In this document: piece by piece, positions 6,499 to 11,990 of the stretch
Layout of the letters: each line of letters begins with the position of its first letter
How positions within the stretch are numbered: position 1 is the first letter of the stretch
Origin: an uncultured Eubacteriales bacterium
Lineage (GTDB): Bacteria > Bacillota > Clostridia > UBA1381 > UMGS1253
Direction of reading: 5' to 3'
Assembly: GCA_900550065.1 (NCBI GenBank)
Contig: URQR01000047.1
Span: 1-11,990, forward strand
DNA: 11,990 nt
Made by a program: the position numbers and the translations under genes
Notes under the pieces: generated by a model
Database searches by the model: none
Told to the model about the DNA's origin: nothing
Seen by the model: the letters and a program-made list of their open reading frames with translations, nothing else

Positions 6499-9400
6499 TT
6501 ATTTCTTTAAAGCATCACCATTGGTCGTATGGTTTTCAATCCAGAAACCGCCCTGCTCAAGCTGTTTTACCAAAATAAGCGAGCCAATATTGCTAATCGC
6601 GTTCGCCGTGCCGCGGAAGTCGCAGTTCTCCGCCACAAGCTCCTCTGCTCCTGCCGTCGGATATATTGGCGTAATCCATACACTGTACTTCTTTGTGCTC
6701 AAATTCGCCTTCATTTTAATATGGTATTTATAGTTCGCCGCCACATCAAAATTACTCTTTTGGTATGCCGTTCCATTGTAGACGTTAATCGTACCGCCGG
6801 TAAGCTGAATCAGCATATTTGTTTTCTGATACGTCAGCCCCTCCGCCTCTTGGTCCGCATACGCAATAACGCCGTCAAACGTTTCGTCTACATCCGGTGC
6901 AAAGGTCAAGTCAAACTCTGTCGTAACCTCTCCCGTATACGCCTTGCCGAGCGAATGGTAAGCCTCTGCTGCAAACGTGCCTACATTGAGCGCCGGTTCA
7001 AGCGCGCCCTCCGGCGCAGACGTTACGCCGTTCTGCGGCTCTGCTGCCGGCGGCGTAGGACGCGGAGTCGGGGTCGGCGTTGCATTTGCGTTCTCGACGA
7101 TTATCGTCGGCTCATTTGCAAACATCATTACCTTCCTCCAAATATCCTTTGCCATCCGGTAGCCTTTGCTTACAAGGCTGTATTCATGGTGCTCGAGCTT
7201 CTCACCCTTAGAATACGATTTATATCCCTGTGCCAGCTTGTAGATCAAATCCTCTGTGCCGACCTCGACAAGGCTGTCGAGCGCCTGCATCCGTTCCGTA
7301 TCCGAATCCCACTTGCCCGTGAGCTTAAGCGCCGCAAAATACGGAACCATAATCGACATACTATCGTAGCAGTAGTTGGCGTCGCTGCGGATACCATTTG
7401 CATCGCTGGAGCAGAACTCCAGCATCATACCGCTCTGCCCAAGATACGGCGACGAACCGTCATTCATAATATAAGCATACGCGTCTGTGCCTTTTACGCC
7501 ATAGTCGTTGCGTACAACTCCGCCGTAGGTATACTTCGTCAAGTGTTCCGTGATACCAACATAGTCTGAAAGCGCCATTCCCTGATATGTAAACGCCAGC
7601 TTAACGCCCTTGCCGCTGCCGCCCGACGCACCGTTTTTCTGCGTACATGTGCCGCCGTTTTCCATCAAATCTTTGCCAGCTGCCGACCATGCCGTTTTGA
7701 TATTCGTAAAGCCGGCCGTGTCAAGCCGCTTCATATAAGCGTCATAGTCGAAGCCTTCCAGCATTGCGTTTACTTTGTCTGCGCCGCCAAAGTACATGCT
7801 TGCCACAAGAATACCCGGCAGGAAGGAACAACGGTAGTTCGGGTTCCAGCCTTTGCCGAAATTGCCCTTCATATCAAGGCCCGTGCTGTAGTCGTTCGCG
7901 TCGTTATAACCCCAGTTTACCGAAACCGCGAGACTTTCCATCAGTAAGTCGAGCTTTTCCACTTCCTCCGCCGTCAGCTCGTTCCAAATTGCCGGCGTAT
8001 TTTTACACATATAAATCCCAATTGGAAGAATTGCGTGTGCCCAATACGGTCCATTACTGCACATCGGCTCTTTTCCGCCGGAAATCACATTGCGGAGGTG
8101 CTCAAGTGCGCGATCCTTCGTGTAAACGCCGCTTGTAGACTTCGTCTCCGGATTCACATACGTTGCAAGTGCCATGTGGAACAACGCCTGCGTACCAACG
8201 TTTTCCACGCCGCCCCACCCGGGGTTCGACGACAGGTTGAAGAAGGTCAGCTTCTGTGCAACCGCCTCATCAATGACCGCCTGTGTAAGCTGCGGCACTT
8301 GATTATACGCCGTCACTAACTTACCTGTTTTTAAATAGCCGAGCAGCGTATTAATCAGCTTGCCCTCCTTTGCTGCATCAACCGTTCTGTCACTATTCGT
8401 AATCAATATTAAACCCCTATCATCCCAGAGGACATTCTTGCCAAGCGCCTCAACCATCGCACGCAGCGGGAGCATCGTCCGGTCGTAGTTCGTCGACGCT
8501 ACCGTGTCAATCGTCTGCGCTACGCCGTCTACAACCATCTGGTCCGACCCAATCGTAAACTCTATCGTCTTCCCGTCAAGCGTTACCGTCGCCTTGCTCT
8601 CTTCCTCGTTCCAGCCCACCTCTGCGCCGAAGCTCTCAGAGATAAACCGCAGCGGTACAAGCGTACGGTCGTTTAACGTATACGGTACAACCGCGTCGTT
8701 GTCCACATCTACTTTTGTAAGCGCGCCGTTTGCATATGCCGCCGGGATATCCAGCATCAACGCTACGCCATCTTTGAACGTATCAAGCACCGGCGTAGGT
8801 GTGGGCGTTGCGGGCGGCGGGGTCGGCGCGGTCGGGTCGGTCGTGCTCAGCTCAATCGAGTCTAAATAGAGCGTAGTGGCCGGGTCATTCTGCATCCCCC
8901 ATCCCGTTGTAAATATCTCAAACTTTGTAATCTTGTCCCAGCCAAGCGGCGAACGGTTCGCCTTAAACTGCGAAATCGGGTAGGAAATCGTCTGCCACCC
9001 CTCCTGCGTAACCGGTACATTCATAATCATATAGTAGTCGTCGCCGTCCGTCGCAGGGTCGTTGGACATAAAGCGAAGCAACAGCGCTGCCGCGGCTCCC
9101 TTCGGGGCGTATACGTTGAAGGAAATCGTCTTATAGCCGCGCATATCCTTCGGAACCGTAAAGCCAAGCGCCTCTTTGGTAGAAAATGTCCACTTCGCCG
9201 AAAACTTCTTTCCTTCGTACGCGTTTTTTTTGTCGGCAACAAGGCCGCGCGCTTCAATCGCGGATTTGTCGTTTACGTCAAAAACCGTAATATCCTCTAC
9301 ATCGCCTACAGGTCCAGACGGCTCCGAGGTTGCCGCCCCCGCAGGATTAAACGTATTCGTCGGCGCTTTAACGTCCTGACCTGTAATATCCTTTAAGCCC

Positions 9401-10044
9401 TTCGCCTCATAAATTTTAAAATTGTCAACGAGCAGGCTCGCGCCGTCGCCCGCCTTCGACAGATACAGGCGCAGCATCGTCATCGTAGACGCATTGCCCG
9501 CAATTTTTGCGTTTTCCTCGACAACCTTACCGCCGACATACGCCGTATATGTACGTTTCTCTAAATCCAGCGCAACAGCAATATCAAGCCACTTGCCCTT
9601 TTTAATCTTACCGTACTCTTTGCCGGTCGACTTAGAGGCCACCGTTCCGTCAGCCGCAATCGTCACAAGGCCGCTTTCTTTCTTTTCTGCGTCCTTAAAC
9701 TGGAAGTTGCCCGCTACGCCGAGCTTATCCGTCGACAGCGACACCTCAAACACCATGTAACGTGTGACCTGCGGCAGACCAACCTCCATATAGCCGTCCT
9801 CCGTTACAGGATTTGCCATCTCCATCTTCACATACTTGTTCTTGTCGTCGCCGGCAAGCTCAATCTTGTTCGATTTTGCGACAATCGAGAGCCCATCCTT
9901 CAGCTCCTTGCCAGCTTCGTCATAGGTACGGTTGTAATAAACCGCGTCACCGGCTTCCTCCGCCGCAAGTGCGCCCGCAGGAAACACCGCAAACGAGCTA
10001 AAAATCAGCGTTAAAACCAGTAATTGTGCAATTACCTTCTTCAT
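6499..10044 (-). CDS. Secreted carbohydrate-active protein with stalk domain and unassigned, possibly lyase-like catalytic region
   Basis: The 1181-residue protein starts at ATG 10044 with AAGGAGAGG upstream. A signal peptide (1-27, ending ALA) is followed by a lectin-like beta module (about 30-215), a carbohydrate-binding-like beta domain (about 250-397) ending in DSIELS, a Pro-Thr linker (about 398-424), and a copper-amine-oxidase-like 'stalk' domain (about 428-550) with NDRTLVPLRF and YDRTMLPLRAM. A large region (about 553-980) is rich in predicted helix, with Trp, Tyr and Asn: NGPYWAH (N664, Y667, H670), NPNYR (734-738) and HHEY (952-955). A second Pro-Thr linker (about 985-1000) leads to a C-terminal lectin-like domain (about 1015-1181). 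The core looks like the alpha/alpha toroid of polysaccharide lyases, but I do not recognise the family; the activity is an inference from architecture and neighbours. It has its own promoter, structured leader and terminator. Confidence 0.85.
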   Translation of the reverse strand: MKKVIAQLLVLTLIFSSFAVFPAGALAAEEAGDAVYYNRTYDEAGKELKDGLSIVAKSNKIELAGDDKNKYVKMEMANPVTEDGYMEVGLPQVTRYMVFEVSLSTDKLGVAGNFQFKDAEKKESGLVTIAADGTVASKSTGKEYGKIKKGKWLDIAVALDLEKRTYTAYVGGKVVEENAKIAGNASTMTMLRLYLSKAGDGASLLVDNFKIYEAKGLKDITGQDVKAPTNTFNPAGAATSEPSGPVGDVEDITVFDVNDKSAIEARGLVADKKNAYEGKKFSAKWTFSTKEALGFTVPKDMRGYKTISFNVYAPKGAAAALLLRFMSNDPATDGDDYYMIMNVPVTQEGWQTISYPISQFKANRSPLGWDKITKFEIFTTGWGMQNDPATTLYLDSIELSTTDPTAPTPPPATPTPTPVLDTFKDGVALMLDIPAAYANGALTKVDVDNDAVVPYTLNDRTLVPLRFISESFGAEVGWNEEESKATVTLDGKTIEFTIGSDQMVVDGVAQTIDTVASTNYDRTMLPLRAMVEALGKNVLWDDRGLILITNSDRTVDAAKEGKLINTLLGYLKTGKLVTAYNQVPQLTQAVIDEAVAQKLTFFNLSSNPGWGGVENVGTQALFHMALATYVNPETKSTSGVYTKDRALEHLRNVISGGKEPMCSNGPYWAHAILPIGIYMCKNTPAIWNELTAEEVEKLDLLMESLAVSVNWGYNDANDYSTGLDMKGNFGKGWNPNYRCSFLPGILVASMYFGGADKVNAMLEGFDYDAYMKRLDTAGFTNIKTAWSAAGKDLMENGGTCTQKNGASGGSGKGVKLAFTYQGMALSDYVGITEHLTKYTYGGVVRNDYGVKGTDAYAYIMNDGSSPYLGQSGMMLEFCSSDANGIRSDANYCYDSMSIMVPYFAALKLTGKWDSDTERMQALDSLVEVGTEDLIYKLAQGYKSYSKGEKLEHHEYSLVSKGYRMAKDIWRKVMMFANEPTIIVENANATPTPTPRPTPPAAEPQNGVTSAPEGALEPALNVGTFAAEAYHSLGKAYTGEVTTEFDLTFAPDVDETFDGVIAYADQEAEGLTYQKTNMLIQLTGGTINVYNGTAYQKSNFDVAANYKYHIKMKANLSTKKYSVWITPIYPTAGAEELVAENCDFRGTANAISNIGSLILVKQLEQGGFWIENHTTNGDALKK

Positions 10045-10075
10045 TGCTTATCCTCTCCTTTTTGTGTGCAGATAG

Positions 10076-10170
10076 AAAAATGCTTATTTTATCTAATAAA
10101 ATCAGATAAAAGCCAGAAAAGCTGTGTTCCCGCTCTGCGGGAGAAGGGGTAATCCCCGCCAGCAGCTTTT
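10076..10170 (-). ncRNA. Structured 5' leader, unclassified (three-way-junction-like)
   Basis: In the minus-strand leader of the 1181-residue gene, AAAAGCTG (10170-10163) pairs with CAGCTTTT (10124-10117) to close two hairpins: GGGG-ATTA-CCCC (10157-10146) and CCCGC-AGA-GCGGG (10141-10129). An AT-rich hairpin follows (TTTTATCT 10111-10104 with AGATAAAA 10094-10087), then five U (10080-10076), like a weak terminator or expression platform. Several GCTTTT/AAAAGC copies allow alternative pairing. It lacks the conserved core of c-di-GMP-I or any other class I know. A protein-binding leader or chance folding remain possible. Confidence 0.4.
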
Positions 10171-10174
10171 ACAA

Positions 10175-10197
10175 ACATAAAAGCTTTGCTTTTATGT
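10175..10197 (-). repeat. Perfect inverted repeat at the predicted transcription start
   Basis: ACATAAAAGC (10197-10188) and GCTTTTATGT (10184-10175) are perfect 10-base complements around a 3-base spacer. The repeat begins 3 bases after the -10 box and spans the expected start near 10193. It could be an operator for a dimeric regulator. As RNA, only part of it would be transcribed. Confidence 0.45.
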
Positions 10198-10199
10198 AT

Positions 10200-10229
10200 A
10201 TTATACATACTGCACATATACTTTGTAAA
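10200..10229 (-). promoter_or_regulatory. Sigma-A-type promoter of the 1181-residue gene
   Basis: On the minus strand a -35-like TTTACA (10229-10224) and a perfect -10 TATAAT (10205-10200) are 18 nt apart. The start would be near 10193, giving a leader of about 150 nt. Bases 10230-10281, back to the upstream terminator, are AT-rich with nothing else recognised. Confidence 0.7.
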
Positions 10230-10281
10230 GCTAATATATTGGAAATTATATAAATATATCGATATTTTGATAAAAGAAACA

Positions 10282-10303
10282 GGGTGCGGTATAGTCCGCA
10301 CCC
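10282..10303 (-). terminator. Intrinsic terminator of the heparinase-like gene
   Basis: GGGTGCGG (10303-10296) pairs with CCGCACCC (10289-10282) around a 6-nt loop. The GC-rich stem is followed on the minus strand by the U-rich TGTTTCTTTTAT. It begins 16 bases after the TAG stop. Confidence 0.85.
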
Positions 10304-10319
10304 CGTCTGTCCTGCCTAT

Positions 10320-11990
10320 CTATTTCTTTTCTGTGAAAACAATCTCTGTCAGCGAATTCCACATATTGACCGTATTACCGCTTCCGAGATATTTTACATA
10401 GCGCGCTTTCGCACCCTTCATGTCGTACGCCTCAAGCTCCAGCGTTTTCCCGCTGGTCGTCTTTTTGTCGAGCACTCTCGTCCAGTTCTCGCCGTCCTCT
10501 GAAACCTCGAGCGAGAAAGTATAGACACGCTGATGCCCATTGTGGAAAGACAGATAAGCCTTGTCAAGCGTTTTGACGCTGCCTAAGTCGTAGGTTCCCC
10601 ATGCCCAGCCTTCCGTGCCTTCGACCGCCCAGCGCGTCGCCAAGTCGCCGTCCACGCTCTGCTCAATCCGGTTCTCGTCGGAATCGTTCTGATGCAATGC
10701 ATAGACCGGAAGCGCATTCGGGATATTATGCTGCGGCGGATAGTACACATTACCGTTTTCATCGACCGTACCAATAATTGCAGACGGATTGGAAACAAAT
10801 ACCGTCTGTGCAAATCCGTCCCAGTCGACCTTGCAGTTCAGGCTTTCGGCAATAAAGCGTACCGGAACCATTGTCCTGTCATTAAGCTGCATCGCCGGCA
10901 CGTCGAGCTCTACTTCTTTCCCGTCGATAAGTGCAGTCTTGTTGTCAATCGTAAGCTTTATCGTCCGCGCGCCCTTTGTCCCCGTGACCGTACGCGTCTC
11001 TTCGTCCCAGTCCACCGTCGCGCCCAGCTTTTCAAAAATCACGCGCATCGGGACGAGCGTACGATCGTTGATGATTGTGGGAGCCACGTCCGTGTAAACG
11101 AACTTATTCGCGATACGCAGCGTAACACCCTCGTCGTTTTTCGGTTCTGCCTGCGGGAATTGCTTGTTTGCATCCGCACCTGCATACGTAATTGTGTAGG
11201 TGCCGGCCTCACCTACGAAGTTGAGCAGGCCGCCCTCTTCGCTTGCAACGGGCTTTGCAAGCTCCGTGCCGTCGCGCGTTACCAGATATGTACCGGCTTC
11301 TACGTCGGCCACCATAATTTGATAATTGCCCTCCCCTTCAAAGCTGAAGGTAATGTCCTTCTTCGTTCTGCCCTTATTGAGCCCGAACAGTACCACGCGG
11401 TCAGCAATTTTCGCCCCTGCGTGTGTGTCCGTTTCAATCAGAGTCGTCGGCAGCGCAGGCGCGTCCGGCTCCGCGTCGCCAACCTGCAATACATTCAGGA
11501 AATAATCCTGCTTCTCCGCCGCCTTTGGCGAGACTTCAATCCGCCAGCCGTCAGACTCGTGCGCCTTTGACATATCGAGCTCCGTGCCCGCCGAATAGTT
11601 TTTGTCAACGACCCATGCTTCCTGTCCGGGGCCGCCAATCGTCTTAATTTCTGTATTATCCGCCTTCGGCAGCAGCGTGTCGACGGTCATCTTGCCGTTA
11701 TAGCCGTTTTCCGTGTTGCGGAAGACAGTCCGATTCCCGTTTACCTCCGGCTCCGTCGGCCCGTGCAGCAGCCAAGCTTTTTTGAAGTTTTTGTTCGACG
11801 ACTTAACACGGTCAAACACAACCAGCGCCGCCGGATTCGTATCGTTCTTCAGGTCAAGGAACATGAAGCTGCGCTCATAGTCCTCCATCTTAGACGCATT
11901 GTACGCCTTCGTAATGTCGCCCTTTAAGTAGGAATAATCCGGCTCAAGCGGGTCAGGCCCGAATTCGTGGCCTTCTACCTTGCCGGTCTC
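10320..11990 (-). CDS. Heparinase II/III-like polysaccharide lyase with stalk and F5/8 domains, 5' end outside window
   Basis: The frame runs open from the window edge to TAG at 10322-10320, giving 556 residues of the C-terminal part (numbered from the edge). Residues about 15-285 resemble the beta-sandwich half of heparinase II/III-family lyases: DYSYLKGDITKAY near the start, LVVFDRV, KKAWLLHG (H76), GGPG and NY (about 119-132), then FLNVL. Family knowledge: these secreted enzymes cleave uronic-acid-containing polysaccharides by beta-elimination, and the alpha/alpha toroid with most catalytic residues would lie upstream, outside the window. A copper-amine-oxidase-like stalk domain follows (about 294-399; NDRTLVPMRV and NDRTMVPVRF), then an F5/8 type C (CBM32-like) domain (about 418-556) with GDLATRWAVEG, LEVSEDGENWTRV and ARYVKYLG. 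The substrate cannot be read from this part. The gene ends at its own terminator. Confidence 0.85.
   Translation of the reverse strand, partial: ETGKVEGHEFGPDPLEPDYSYLKGDITKAYNASKMEDYERSFMFLDLKNDTNPAALVVFDRVKSSNKNFKKAWLLHGPTEPEVNGNRTVFRNTENGYNGKMTVDTLLPKADNTEIKTIGGPGQEAWVVDKNYSAGTELDMSKAHESDGWRIEVSPKAAEKQDYFLNVLQVGDAEPDAPALPTTLIETDTHAGAKIADRVVLFGLNKGRTKKDITFSFEGEGNYQIMVADVEAGTYLVTRDGTELAKPVASEEGGLLNFVGEAGTYTITYAGADANKQFPQAEPKNDEGVTLRIANKFVYTDVAPTIINDRTLVPMRVIFEKLGATVDWDEETRTVTGTKGARTIKLTIDNKTALIDGKEVELDVPAMQLNDRTMVPVRFIAESLNCKVDWDGFAQTVFVSNPSAIIGTVDENGNVYYPPQHNIPNALPVYALHQNDSDENRIEQSVDGDLATRWAVEGTEGWAWGTYDLGSVKTLDKAYLSFHNGHQRVYTFSLEVSEDGENWTRVLDKKTTSGKTLELEAYDMKGAKARYVKYLGSGNTVNMWNSLTEIVFTEKK

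Noticed and set aside
6529..7569. 346-codon plus-strand open frame antisense to the 1181-residue gene
   Set aside because: It is rich in Arg, Cys and His with no recognisable domain or ribosome binding site, and it lies entirely opposite a well-supported gene; it is a codon-bias shadow.
10076..10170. A second c-di-GMP riboswitch in front of the 1181-residue gene
   Set aside because: The conserved GACGCAAAGC core, GNRA tetraloop stem and class II features are absent.
10089..10301. 70-codon minus-strand frame in the gap before the 1181-residue gene
   Set aside because: It covers a terminator, a promoter and hairpins; composition fits AT-rich non-coding DNA.
10692..11570. 292-codon plus-strand open frame antisense to the heparinase-like gene
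   Set aside because: Same shadow composition (Arg/Cys/His-rich), no domain, and opposite clear heparinase, stalk and F5/8 sequence.

Overview
The window looks like a chromosomal segment from an anaerobic Firmicute, most likely a Clostridia-type Gram-positive. Supporting signs are strong AAGGAGG-type ribosome binding sites, sigma-A-like promoters in AT-rich gaps, intrinsic terminators after genes, a C-terminal S-layer homology (SLH) region, Pro-Thr linkers, copper-amine-oxidase-like 'stalk' domains and a type I cyclic-di-GMP riboswitch. I cannot name the species. No tRNA, rRNA, CRISPR array, insertion sequence or phage gene was seen.

All four genes lie on the minus strand, so transcription runs from high to low coordinates. 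They are separated by gaps of about 255 to 315 bases. Three of the genes end in a visible terminator, and three have their own visible promoter, so they appear to be separate transcription units rather than an operon. In transcription order: (1) 11990-10320 is the 3' part of a heparinase II/III-like polysaccharide lyase with a stalk domain and an F5/8 (discoidin/CBM32-like) domain. (2) 10044-6499 is a secreted 1181-residue protein with lectin-like and carbohydrate-binding-like modules around a stalk domain and a large, probably helical region that I cannot assign to a family. (3) 6184-3980 is a fibro-slime (PA14-like) surface protein with C-terminal SLH repeats. (4) 3723-1 is a long secreted protein of lectin-like and Ig-like modules ending in a NodB-type (CE4) polysaccharide deacetylase domain, cut off by the window edge.

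Together the genes encode extracellular machinery for recognising, holding and modifying complex, probably acidic or N-acetylated polysaccharide. The fibro-slime gene is the one with a clear signal input: a canonical sigma-A promoter leads into a textbook c-di-GMP-I aptamer, whose closing stem overlaps an intrinsic terminator. A second layer of complementarity reaches the Shine-Dalgarno sequence. Surface adhesion is therefore probably tied to the sessile/motile second messenger. The 1181-residue gene has a different leader, a compact three-way-junction-like fold that matches no riboswitch class I know; it is the best candidate here for an undescribed regulatory element.
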